From: Tubulanus polymorphus
Lineage: Eukaryota > Nemertea > Palaeonemertea > Tubulaniformes > Tubulanidae
Assembly: GCF_964204645.1 (NCBI RefSeq)
Contig: NC_134032.1
Location: 12,704,275 to 12,768,274 of the forward strand
DNA: 64,000 nucleotides
Direction: 5' to 3'
The notes under the pieces are model-generated. The model did not search any database, was not told the DNA's origin, and saw nothing but the letters and a program-made list of their open reading frames with translations. Below are positions 40,128 to 51,000 of this stretch, piece after piece (position 1 is the first letter of the stretch; every line of letters begins with the position of its first letter). Position numbers and translations under genes: made by a program.

Positions 40128-40875
40128 CGCAGCTGTTATCGACTGCCACCAGTTGACTGGAACAAAGCAGCAGAGGTCGAGGTCGATCAAGTCTCCTCCG
40201 CCCGCAGGCCATTCTATACACGACACGCCCCTGCGACACTAACGGCACGCTTATGCGTGGTCGCAATTCAAGATCAAGATCGAGATGTTAACAAGCGCGG
40301 CTGCAAGTGCTTAACCGTGGTATAAGCCCACAAGGAGGTTAGCCTAATCCCGGGTAAGCATGGTTAGGATAACCGGGTTTCTTGCATGGGACCCCGCAGT
40401 ACGCCAAATTTTGATCCAAATTTCTATAGTGATATTGAAACCAAGGTATGGTCACTTGCATTGACAGTGTGGAAACTTTAAGACGTTGACTTTACATGGC
40501 CCGACTAAACGCTCAATTGCGAGCATATCATGGAATCGAACTGAAATTGACTCATATTTAACTTACACGATGAAACTGGAGCTACGCTAGGTCCCAGGTT
40601 GACAGTAAAACAACCATTCAGTAACTGCCCCTGCTAAAGTGAAGTATATCTAAACTTGTTGTTAACCTCATTTGTACATAAGCTCTACAAGTAAATTAAA
40701 GGTTATTCGTCTGATTTTCGTTGATAATTAGAGACACTAAGAATTAGGCATTGACTTATCAGTTTCTTATACCTAAAGGTTCCTGTCCATAGTACTAGTG
40801 ATAAGATCGCAGATAATGATTCCCCGAGAATGTCTGAGCGCTCGAAAGAACCTCCCGGGTACTTGATCAACGTAC

Positions 40876-41094
40876 CTGTTTATTCGGCCTACTGATCAAC
40901 TTTTCTTTGCGATTCATTTTCAAAGTTTGGATAAAACGCCGCCAGAACCCGGCGCGCATGGGTATACTCTTGTACGGACTGTACTGGGATTTGGAGAATT
41001 CCTGAGGTTTATTCAGTAACTCGGAATAAACTAAATTTAATTTGTAGTATTCCGACTGAGCTAACTCAAAATTATCCTCGAAAATCACTTTCAA
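40876..41094 (-). CDS. Isolated candidate internal exon, unknown gene
   Basis: 219 bases open in one frame (73 codons, phase 0 at both ends) with a strong acceptor (TTGTTTTCTCAG|TTGAAAG) and donor (AACAG|GTACGT) on the minus strand. It would encode a charged, Tyr-rich soluble stretch beginning LKVIFEDNFELAQSEYYKLN and ending KEKLISRPNKQ. No family recognised. No partner exon found on either side: upstream lies the zinc finger gene, downstream the transposon zone. Joining it to the SLC51A-like gene is possible by phase only through a weak acceptor near 38327, which I do not accept. It may be a remnant exon. Confidence 0.35.
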
Positions 41095-41112
41095 CTGAGA
41101 AAACAAGATTTT

Positions 41113-41260
41113 GCGCGAGTTTAAATATGATTTCGAATCATTCGAAACCCGTCCACATCTTAAATCCTACTGTGGCAAGCGAGCCGATTCGTGAGTTTAA
41201 ATATGGGATTCGAAACGTGGCACTTCTAAAATCCTACAGCGGCAAGCGAGCTCCGCTTAT
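41113..41260 (+). repeat. Direct duplication upstream of the zinc finger gene
   Basis: Two imperfect copies of about 75 bases: 'gcgagtttaaatatgatttc' ... 'aaatcctactgtggcaagcg' and 'gtgagtttaaatatgggatt' ... 'aaatcctacagcggcaagcg'. They sit about 400 bases ahead of the zinc finger start codon. Confidence 0.75.
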
Positions 41261-41638
41261 TCGGTGGGTGTAGCGACGACGCCATTTTCGGGTCCACAAT
41301 CTCCACAAAATTGGAATTTTTATAAAATTTGATTTGGGAACCGCGAAGATTTCTCTTTTTCACGTCAGTTGATTATCCAAGAACGATTCAATTAAAAGCG
41401 GCTGTATTCTAGATGTAATCGGGACTGGTTAGTTCAGAAATCGGGTTAAAATACGCTTCAAATCACCGAGAATTGAATCGAAAAACGCTCTTCTGACTAC
41501 GAAACTTTTTAGTCTGCTCAATCAAAATCGTTAATTAACTCTGCGTATATATGATATTTTCTTTGGATATTTTTCAGATTGATGAAATAAACTTTTGAAT
41601 TCTGCATTATTCATTTAGTTAGGATTAATTCTAACAAA

Positions 41639-43498
41639 ATGGATCATTCTGGTGGTGAGTATTTATGACCGACAAAAAGAAATAAATAAAAAAACTGGAT
41701 GATAGCGCTCAAATTTTGTCATTAATTCGTCTTTTGAAGTATTTTATTACTTTCGGCCCTAGTGTTATCCAATTGTCAGTATGAATGAATATCTAGGAAA
41801 GTGTTATGGAATTACCCTGGGATATATGACTGGTCTACATGACTAGTGTCCATAGATCACTGGCTAATTAATAAGTTAATTAGTTGTCTATATAACACCT
41901 CACTGTAAAGGTCATTCAATCAGATGAACTGATTGACGGCCACAAAGTAATTAATTCAATAGGATGAATGTGGGTGATTCAAAAAAATCGAATTTTCATA
42001 AAATTTAGTTGAATGTTTTCTCAGTTTTCTTAAGTGCAAAAAATTGAGCTGCACACTTTTATGAAGGAATTTTACTGGAATGTACTTCTTTCACCCAGTC
42101 AAAAAGTCCTGCCATTTATGTTTATATAATTGTTTCTGCCTTCTTTTTATATTAGCCATACCACACTTTTCAGCAACCTTTTAATAGAAATAAGTTGATA
42201 TTTTAGATCCCCACGAAGTCGTGATCAATGAGATCGTCATCGGAGAGACTTTAGTTGAGATGTCGGAGGGTGAATTCCGTCGATCGGCGTCCCCGGTGCG
42301 AGCGTTAGATCTACAACACCTCGTCAAGCGTTTAGCGGCGCGGGAGGCGGTCGGTATCGGTACGCAATCGGTCGCGCCCGCGTCACCTCCGACGTCGACG
42401 CCGTCTACCGGCGCGTCGTTAAACCAAAACGAGATATCGTTAACGCGTCCACGACGACCTAAACCTTCCCCGGCGCTTACCGAAGTCGCCGTGGGTGTCG
42501 ACGTGTTATCGTCGGGTATCGCTTCGAGCGGTCGCGGCGCGAAGAGTTTCTTCTGCGATATGTGCGGCCACGAATTCAGCTGCCGTAAGAACATGATGCG
42601 CCACCAGGTGATTCACAGCGGCGAGAACCCGCATCGGTGTCGGCTGTGCGACAAGGGTTTCAATCGGTCGGACGCGTTGAAACGACATATGAAAACACAC
42701 GACATCCACCGCCTGTATAAACCGGGCGCCACCGAACCGGGCGCGATCGGTGACTTGAAAAATCTCGAAGAAGGCGAGGTGATCATTCGCGAGAACGGTC
42801 GGCCGTTGATCTGTCATCGGATGAACGACGGCGAAACCGACGACGAATCGTTGTACATTATGGAGCATAATCCGAATCGCGGCGATCCGAATATTTCAGC
42901 CGCAGTCAACGGGATACCGCGTATCGACGTCGGCGCCGATGATGATGAGGACGACGATGAAATTAGCGACACGAACGCCGAGGATTTGATCATCGAAACG
43001 ATTCGTAAAGCGAAAGTTCAAGATTTAGCCGAGAAGGGCATTTCGTCGGAGATCGTCGAGCAACGCGTCGCCGAGGAGGCGTTGGCGTTGCGCGTGAAAC
43101 GCGAGAGTCGCGCGTACGAAGAGGCGCAGCGTCTGTGCGAGGAGCGGCGTCGACGTCGCGAGTCGAAACGCAGAACGATCGCCGAGCGAAGAAAGCAGCG
43201 GCTGCAGCAGCAGCAGCAACGCGACACGGCCGACGCGCGGCTGCAGAAAACGAAAAACTTTCGACGAATCGTGAAAAGAAATCCGCGTGAATCGAACATT
43301 TTGAATCGTGGATTCCCGGCCGAGTTGTTGCCGTCCGGGGAGACCGGTTCGCAGGCGGCGCCCTCTGCGTCGCATTCGAAGTTATCGTCGATAAATATTT
43401 TGACTCCGCGACGAGACTCGCGAACGCGGACAGGTGAAAACGATGACTTTGTGGCGTCGCAAGTGATTATGATGTTGGACGCAGCGTCCGATGATTAG
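41639..43498 (+). CDS. C2H2 zinc finger protein (two fingers)
   Basis: Probable nuclear DNA-binding protein of 435 residues. Exons 41639-41654 (MDHSG) and 42207-43498, joined in phase; a non-coding first exon may end before the acceptor at about 41578. Residues 122-142 and 150-170 are two tandem C2H2 fingers, CDMCGHEFSCRKNMMRHQVIH and CRLCDKGFNRSDALKRHMKTH, joined by a SGENPH linker close to the Kruppel TGEKP. Before them is a Ser/Pro/Thr-rich region. After them come an acidic patch (DDDEDDDEISD-like) and a long Arg/Glu-rich helix with a poly-Gln run, likely a coiled coil or nuclear localisation region. The acceptor-side GTG at 42221 is not the start, since the small first exon supplies an ATG. 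Target genes unknown. GC-rich coding exon in AT-rich surroundings. Two AATAAA follow at 43799 and 43809. Confidence 0.85.
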
Positions 43499-43798
43499 CT
43501 GTGAAATATTTGAAATATGTTTTTTGTCGAGACGATATGTTTTATGAATGATATTCCAGCTCTTAGTTTACTCCAGATTTTGATCTTTGCCAAGTATTAC
43601 AGCCAACCCCTCTTAACTCTTTCAGTGCTTCTACATTTGAATTCGACTTGAAAATCTTTTCTCATCTAGTTTTTGAACGTTATATTGATCGTTGGGTTTT
43701 CTCTTCATTGGAACTTTTTTTCATTTTAGCATTTCATTTTTCTTCTCTGCTCGGAAATCATTTCTGACTGTAACATAACAGTTGTATGAGTCACACTA

Positions 43799-43814
43799 AA
43801 TAAATGTAAATAAA
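43799..43814 (+). promoter_or_regulatory. Poly(A) signals of the zinc finger gene
   Basis: AATAAA at 43799 and again at 43809, about 300 bases after the stop codon. Confidence 0.65.
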
Positions 43815-44162
43815 TTTGACAAAATAGAATTTTGTTATTCTGTTTAAAGTCTGGATAATCACAAGTGTGGATTGCTGGTTGTAGGGTCCTCTCTATCTCT
43901 GCCTACAAGACACTAAGGAGGTCTGGACCGGGTCTTTGCGTTGGTTCGTAGCCAGTCTATTAAGTGCAACTCCTTTACAATTTTTGTTTGCAAAATAAGA
44001 TTCCTCTTAGGACGTCGTTGGCGTCCTCATGTGGAAACAAGTTCTTTTACATGGAATTGGGACAGATGGATTGTGGTTGACCCGGTCGAAAATATTCATA
44101 GGAAAAAAGTAAAAGAAAGAAGACTTTTTTACATGTAAATACAATATTTTCCCCCCAAATAT

Positions 44163-44168
44163 TTTATT
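44163..44168 (-). promoter_or_regulatory. Poly(A) signal of ABHD13
   Basis: TTTATT on the plus strand, AATAAA on the minus, about 85 bases past the ABHD13 stop. Confidence 0.55.
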
Positions 44169-44252
44169 ATTTTATCCCTTCAAATTTAGAAGATATGAAT
44201 AAAACGTAATAACATCGAAATTTTTCCCAAAAAATAAATGAGATAATAAATT

Positions 44253-47200
44253 CTATAACGATTTAATGGTTTGATTTCTGCCACCATCGTCGAATGGTAT
44301 TTCTACAGTTGTCTCGTGGCTAGTTTTATTGCGTTCTGGTAAATACTGCGACACTCTGTCCAACTGAAATATCAATTCAAATCATAGGCCATTTAAGATA
44401 TGAAATATATCAAGTATATATTGAATTTGGTGCACGTATCAATCTGCAGCCTCCTGAAATTATAGCCCCATCAGATATTCAACCATTGTTCAACAAAGTG
44501 TGGATGATCACTTTTTGAAAAATGTCTGATGTTTGTGTAGTTCGCTTTTAACTAGGGTGAGGTCATGAAAAAAATATGAAGTCTGGTAGTCCCCCCCCAC
44601 AACATTCCCAGGACTTTAACCCAAACATTTTCAATTGAAAATGAACTACGAAGACAAGGAATTAGACATTTTATCGGCATCTAAAATTAATTGTCCACAC
44701 TTAACATGTGTTCAGGACTTCAACCGAGACATTTTAAATTGAAAATGAACTACAAACACCAGACATAAGACATTTTGTCGGCACACTTCAAGAAGCCAGA
44801 CATTCAAACAGTGAGTGAGGTGCTCCAGGCCGCTGCATGAACTCGGAGAGCTATAATTTCAGAACTGGTATAAATGAAACACTGACCTCTTGAAGAAATT
44901 TACTGATTGCCTCGAAGTAACCTTGAACCTGCCACGTTTCGTTGTGCGTGCCCGATTCAAATCGCGCGATTCGTTTATGAGCGCTTCCACATGCCTGAAA
45001 GAGACACCGTCGTTAACTACCGGTTACTCGCAAGAGACACCGTGAATACATTTTGAACTTGAACGATTCGTTTCTTACCTCGTAAAGCTGAGCCATCATC
45101 GATGGCGGAATTAAAGTATCGGATAATCCGGATAAAAATAACGTCGGCACATTGCATTGACGGATGCAGCACTTGGATGGAAACTGGAGCAAAAATTAAT
45201 AGGTCATGTAATTCTTTTCTATACAAAAACGGAGTAGGTTTTTTGTTTCGATTAAGTAGCTGATGGTAAAATCATTTTTCGTTAATTCTAGTACTTCTTA
45301 GTATGATTTCTAACCGGAATGCCTCGTGAAACTACCATGGTACCAGCACAAACCCTTGCCCTAGGACACAACCCCTCATTAGATATTCCTTATTTGACTT
45401 GCTTTATCCTGACATTTGATCTAGCAATCTCAAAACATCTCCCAGTGTCCCCTGACTTTTAGCTTTAATACAAAATTTCCTGACTTTTTCAATTCAAAGA
45501 AGAGAAAATTCCCTGAATTTTCCCTGGTTACCAGGAGGTAAGTGACCAGCCTGTTCAACAACAGCCCCGAAAAACTCTTGATTTATTCCTCAAAATTTTA
45601 CCTGATTTTTAAAGCACCAATCGGGAAGAAAATTCAGCACCTTGAAGTTGAAAATATTACGACCGATTTCCGGCAACGACGTGAACGTATTTTCGATAAT
45701 CACGGCCCAAATATTCTGACACATCGCGCCGTTCGACGCTAGATTTATAGCTACAGCGCCGCCTAGTGACCGCCCGAAAACTACGATGCGTTTAGTGTTA
45801 ATGTCCGTCCTTTGCATGAGGTACTCCAACGCAGCCTGCGCGTCTAAATAAATTCCTGAAAAACGAACCAACTATATAGATAGGCTAGGTCTTGTAATGT
45901 CAATGTATGAGAGATAATGATCGCATGAAAATGTTCAAAATAATTGAGTTTTTGTCGCGTACCTTGTTCGCTCGGAGATCCAGAACTCTTTCCATATCCT
46001 CGATATTCGACCAATAATATATTAAAACCTAACATGTTGTATAAATAGTACGCATTCGGTAACCTGCAAAACAATACGAGCATTATGTAAATCACTGGAT
46101 TTTAGAAAAGGCAGGACATTTAAATTGTGTCATTCTTAATATTTATCTACCAAATTGAGACAAGTCTTCAGCCCATTTCTATGCAGTTGTCAATCCGCTG
46201 CCTGTACTCACTGATACAGTCATTCAGTTATCGTTATCTTATAGCCTAACTCAAAGATTGATACCTACACCAAACCTAAGTCTTCACTTTAAGGGCCAGT
46301 TGCACAGTCGAGGTTTCTAGATCTTGAAACCGAGTCTATGCCAATCCTGGTCATAACTTAACACAAGTCTAAGCCCACTTTGTTTCTATAACTTAAGATA
46401 AGTCCTTGGGCCGATAACTTCAGTTATGGCTCAGATTAAAGACCACAGTCCAATTCAGTTCTATAACCGATCTTAAAAGTTAAGACCTGTCTTAAGATTT
46501 TAGAGTTACCGGTAAGCCACAATTGTGCAATCGGGGTCACCACCAGCTGTTGTTCCCAAACAGCTGGTGTCAGGAAACCCGTTCATCGTGAAGCATTCAG
46601 ACGAGACTGTGTACATTACCTGTGCCCGATATTTCCAGCGTTTCCATGGAGAAGCAGCATTGTAACCGCGTGCTGTCGCTGGCCGTTCGGTCGCGGAATG
46701 AACTGCATATTAATACGCACGTTATCGCGTGTTTGAATGTTTATATTCTCGTACGGCAGTCCTAAAGTTTGAGGAGATTCGACGTAGAGTCGCGCGGTCG
46801 GCGGCTGCTCCGGGTAAAATAATAATGTGTCCTGAGCGTTGTATAGAAAACCTACAAAATAGGAAATAGAAGTTAGGACGAGGGTGCTCTTCATCCTCTA
46901 GGAAAAGCTGTTCTTCGACTTGTCCCTGTGGTATAGTAAGCTTTAATAATCAGATGGGTTTATACCAAATGCAATTTGTGAAATCATCTAAAGTGTAAAC
47001 CACAGACGACAGGTTTATTGGTCTAGCCAGGAAACCTATCAGTAAGTAATTGAGTTTCAGTGATCAGATATTTCAACAAACCACATATTGGTATAACTCC
47101 AGTTATAAAAGCTAGCCACAATAAAGTAACAGCTGAGCAGTGGAACTGTAGCAACTGCATTAACGAAAGCCGCTGCAATAATTGATTGAATGATGCTTTT

Positions 47201-47538
47201 TTCATGTTTTTGACGAAATTATAGCTAATTTTCAGTGGCAATATAAGAACCTATCTAGAAGACTATCTTATTTTTCAATTGAAAAAAAAATTTTCAAAAT
47301 GTCACTGAATTGGATACTCACCAACAACTGCAAAACAGAGCAGTAAAAATGCTGCCACACTTCCGTATAACCAATAGAATAGAAACAACGATAGTAACAT
47401 CGCCATACAAAAAGCCCATAACTGAACGGCCGCTTGCCAGACTAGTTTTCCTGCGACGTACAATATTGACACTAAAACTCGACATTTCGAGGGTTTTTTA
47501 TCTATAACTTGCATTATCCTGTATCTGCCACGAGCCAT
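44253..47538 (-). CDS. ABHD13: Alpha/beta hydrolase domain-containing protein 13
   Basis: Membrane-anchored serine hydrolase; the family's physiological substrate is not settled. Seven exons join in phase: 47322-47538, 46620-46851, 45963-46063, 45602-45855, 45079-45183, 44887-44994 and 44253-44363 (stop TAG), 375 residues against 337 in human. Residues 36-73 hold hydrophobic anchor segments. [13 protein letters not shown] (138-150) is the oxyanion loop. FGRSLGG contains the nucleophile Ser213, [11 protein letters not shown] the Asp290, and SGTHNETW the His320, which completes the triad. [10 protein letters not shown] and [10 protein letters not shown] also match family positions. The extra length is mostly a C-terminal tail. 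A candidate AATAAA lies at 44163. Introns contain family D and foldback repeats. Head to head with CAND1. Confidence 0.95.
44480..44800 (+). repeat. Minisatellite family D copies in ABHD13 intron 6
   Basis: Two clear and one partial copy with 'caggactttaacccaaacat', 'ttcaattgaaaatgaactac' and 'ttagacattttatcggc'. Confidence 0.7.
46290..46545. mobile_element. Foldback element, GTTCCACAGT family, in ABHD13 intron 2
   Basis: Starts 'gggccagttgcacagtcgag' and ends 'gccacaattgtgcaatcggg', inverted to each other, with inner words 'aagtcctta' and 'tctataacttaaga' that also occur, rearranged, in 63529-63656. Confidence 0.5.
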
Positions 47539-48026
47539 TAGACTACGTTTAGAAATATGTTACGATTTTAGTCACGTCCCGACGTCGTAGACGCCAGTTA
47601 ATCGCGTTGAAAAACCGAACTCGGAAATTTTGTTTTTATTTTTGAACCCTGGGCGCCGCCATTTTAAAGTTCGGAATTCGGGACGGACTGCTCGTCCGCG
47701 CCGCAGATTATAAACGAACGGATTCTCGTTTCGTGTAAGAATCTAAAGCCTAAAAAGGCCAGATTTTAGATCATTTTTACATAGCTAAATGTTTGAATAA
47801 GTAGCAAGAGCACCTAGATGAAAAACTAGGGTAAAGTCCTTCTCGAGACAGGGCGTTCTGAAACAGGCGTCCGTTTCGCAATCCGCAGCTGCGTGTCACG
47901 TGACTTAAACTTCATTTTCAGGGTCTAGTGAATAAAGCCGGTATTTTCTGACCCCCGAAACTAATTGAGCGCGCCATTGAAAAAGGAATTCGTTCGGTTT
48001 AATTGGATATTTGAGAAATTTGCAAA
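47539..48026. promoter_or_regulatory. Probable bidirectional promoter, ABHD13 / CAND1
   Basis: The 488 bases between two divergent start codons are locally GC- and CpG-richer than the flanks and lack a TATA box. A palindromic E-box TCACGTGA lies at 47896-47903, a site type bound by MITF/TFE/USF factors. Both genes are housekeeping in character, which fits a shared CpG-type promoter. Start sites are not determined. Confidence 0.5.
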
Positions 48027-51000
48027 ATGGCGAGTGTGTCGTATCATATCGCTAACCTACTGGAAAAGGTCAGTTTGATGTCAAAAAAGTCCAGAAAACA
48101 GAACCTTCTCATTTTCTCTATTTTGAATGAATTTGAAAAGTTGCTTGTCATCTATCTTTTTGGTTGAATGTAGGCCTAAGGTACGATACTGTACTGCAGT
48201 TTAGTCAGTATCCGGACTGCAGTTTGGTTAAATCAGTTTGTAGTTCAGTTAAAATAAGTGCAAACCCAACTGCACCCGCTGCGGTAGACCGGACTGCAGC
48301 TGTCATTGTCAGCTTCCTTAATCAGTATCTGGGTAGCAGTTTATTAGTTAGCTGATTGCAATTTGGTTTAGTCGATAATCGGATTGTAGTTCATTCAGTA
48401 ACCGGACTGCGGTCAATAACTGGACTAACTGTCAGTGGGGTTGGAAATGTAGCGACTGCAGCGTTGTAAGCCGTAGCAATAATTTACTCCATGACGTTTT
48501 TTTTCTTTGAATTCCACGTTAAATGATGAAATTGATTGAAGTGAATTCACCGCGGCATTATTAGAACCTGTCAAAAATAGGCCATTAGCCGCGGCAAGAA
48601 AAAAATTGCTTCCAAACATGCTGTAGCGTGACTGCAATAAAGACAAGTCAGTATCCGAACCACTGTTTAGTCAGTACCCGTTGGTTATGAATAAATTTGC
48701 TATTTCAGATGGGTTCGGCCGATAAAGATTTTCGTTTCATGGCAACGAACGACTTGATGGCCGAACTTCAGAAAGACTCGATCAAACTGGACGACGACAG
48801 CGAACGAAAGGTCGTGCGTACTTTACTGAAACTTCTCGAAGATAAAAACGGCGAAGTTCAGAATCTGGCCGTGAAATGGTGAGTGCACGGGAAAAATAGT
48901 TGTTTTAAAGATTTGAAATATAGATGACTTGTTACTAGATTTAACTGGAGACCATGAAAATCAGGGAATTTGAATTGTTGGTGTATTGTTGTTCTTGCTC
49001 ATGATGAGTGATACTAAGAACCTCTTGATAAGAAATAGACCCCTCTGAGGATATCTAATATAGTCTAGAAAATCAAGGAATTCTTATTCCTTTCTTGATT
49101 GAAAGTCAGGGAATTATAATTTTTGGTGTGTCGTTGGTCTTGTTCTCCCCCACTGAAGATTTTGATAAGTTTTTAATTCCCCAAGCTGTAACAACCCTGC
49201 TGTATTAATTCATGTCTTTCAGTCTCGGGCCACTGGTGAACAAAGTGAAGGAATTTCAAGTGGAAACTATCGTCGATACGCTGTGTACGAATATGTTATC
49301 GGAGAAAGAACAATTGAGGGATATTTCCAGCATCGGTAAGAAAGAGTTTAGACTTTTTCTGATTACCATTATTTGGTTGATAATGTCTATGCAGTACTGT
49401 TTAGCTGAAAACCCAGCTATCCCACCAGCCGCATCTTTCTACAGTGGATCTTCATTACAATGAACATTAGGAGACCAGAAAATATGTTTGTGTGTTTAAT
49501 TGAAAGTTTGTTATATCCAGTATGAAATTGTTAGAATTTTGACTCAATCTTGATGGAAGTATTGAGAAATTGAGTTAGGCCTATCATTAGCAACACCTCA
49601 TGAATCCTCGCTTGCCACATGTTGCCTAAGTCATGGTTTGTTTCGTTCATTTAGGATTGAAGACAGTGATCGGTGAATTGCCGCCCTCATCAACGGCGCT
49701 CGCTGCGAGTATTTGTAAAAAGATCACCGGTAGACTTACTAGCGCTATTCAAAAGGTAAAATATCTCAATTCAGCTCCCTTTCTCCGGTCTCTGACCCAC
49801 AATTCAGCTCCCTCCCATCTCTCTCCCTCTCTTCCATTCTCTACCGCCCCCATTACAACCAAAAAGGAATCACCTCAATCTCAAATAAAACTTTATGAAA
49901 TCTGACCCCTGATATTTCAAATCTATGTGTGTGTCTGTGTTTCAGGAGGATGTGTCGGTGCAGTTAGAAGCGTTGGATATTTTAGCCGATTTGCTCAGTC
50001 GCTACGGTGGATTATTAACGAGTTTTCATCAGGCGATTCAACAAGCTTTACTACCGCAACTCGCTAGCCCGAGATTAGCCGTCAGAAAACGCTCGATCAT
50101 CGCTCTAGGTACGTAAGTCTATTCCGGTGATCAACGTCGCAATCATCCGTATTATTGTCAACCTTGATAGTCGCCACTCGGTCTTTGGCCGATCAATTCA
50201 AAGTCATTCACTTCATGAACAGGTTGGCCACTTACCTGGAAATCAGGGATCATTCATTTATTACGTATGCATAAAATTTGAATTTTTCAACCCCCTCTAC
50301 ACGCAAAATCGGCTATTTTTCATATACATTAAGCATTACAGTAAGCAATTGCACTGACCCCTCCCCCCTCCCCTAATGCGTACGTAATAAATGAATGACC
50401 CCTAAGGTAATTTTGAGGCTATGTCAGGGGAAATATGTTGAGATTGCTAGTAACATCATGTGTATAATCAAACAGTTTCCGTCTATGTCTTACATATTTG
50501 ACTGCGTTAAATGATTGGATTCTTAGCTGATCAAGTCGGGGAAAACAATGTTCATGTCGGGGGGGGGGAAAGCTGGTCAAATAAAAATCGCCACCCTGAT
50601 TGAGAAGCCATGTTTTAGTCTTCACGCGAGTGTATCAAATAGGAGTTGCTCCGGAAATATTCAAATCACAGCGTTCAGACTCATCCGTTTCTCGAATGGT
50701 TGGCTCCGGGTAGATTTACTCCCTTTTTTCTAAGGATAGAGTTCGAATAAAACTGATACTGGGGAATTTTGTGTTTTTCAGGTTTCTTAGTAACGAGTTG
50801 TAGTAACAGTTTATTCATCGAACTGATCAGTTTTCTGTTGACTGAATTGTCGAAAAATTCAAACATTTCAACAACGCGAACTTATATACAGTGTATGGGA
50901 GCTATCAGGTAAAATATCATCAAAGGCATCACGACACCAAAAGCTCAAACCTCTCCATTGCAAACACCTCTCTCCACTGCATTTGATATCCATTGTAGAT

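Larger units (their letters stand above)
38292..40875. other. Gap dominated by transposon sequence
   Basis: Upstream of the SLC51A-like gene. It holds the foldback transposon 38958-39861 with its 45-base hairpin, a LINE fragment (40017-40127) and otherwise featureless AT-rich DNA. No complete gene seen. Confidence 0.55.
43499..44252. other. Convergent 3' ends of zinc finger gene and ABHD13
   Basis: AATAAA on the plus strand (43799 and 43809) and on the minus strand (44163-44168) face each other, so the two transcripts end about 350 bases apart. An 'aactctttcagtgcttctac' near 43615 resembles the end of the TTAA-type MITE at 51244. No gene between. Confidence 0.6.

Noticed and set aside
42221-42223. 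GTG as start of the zinc finger protein
   Set aside because: The short exon 41639-41654 gives an ATG with a good donor and in-phase junction, so GTG is an internal Val.
43018-43375. Arg- and Cys-rich frames opposite the zinc finger gene
   Set aside because: Antisense of the Gln/Arg/Glu-rich helix of the plus-strand gene.
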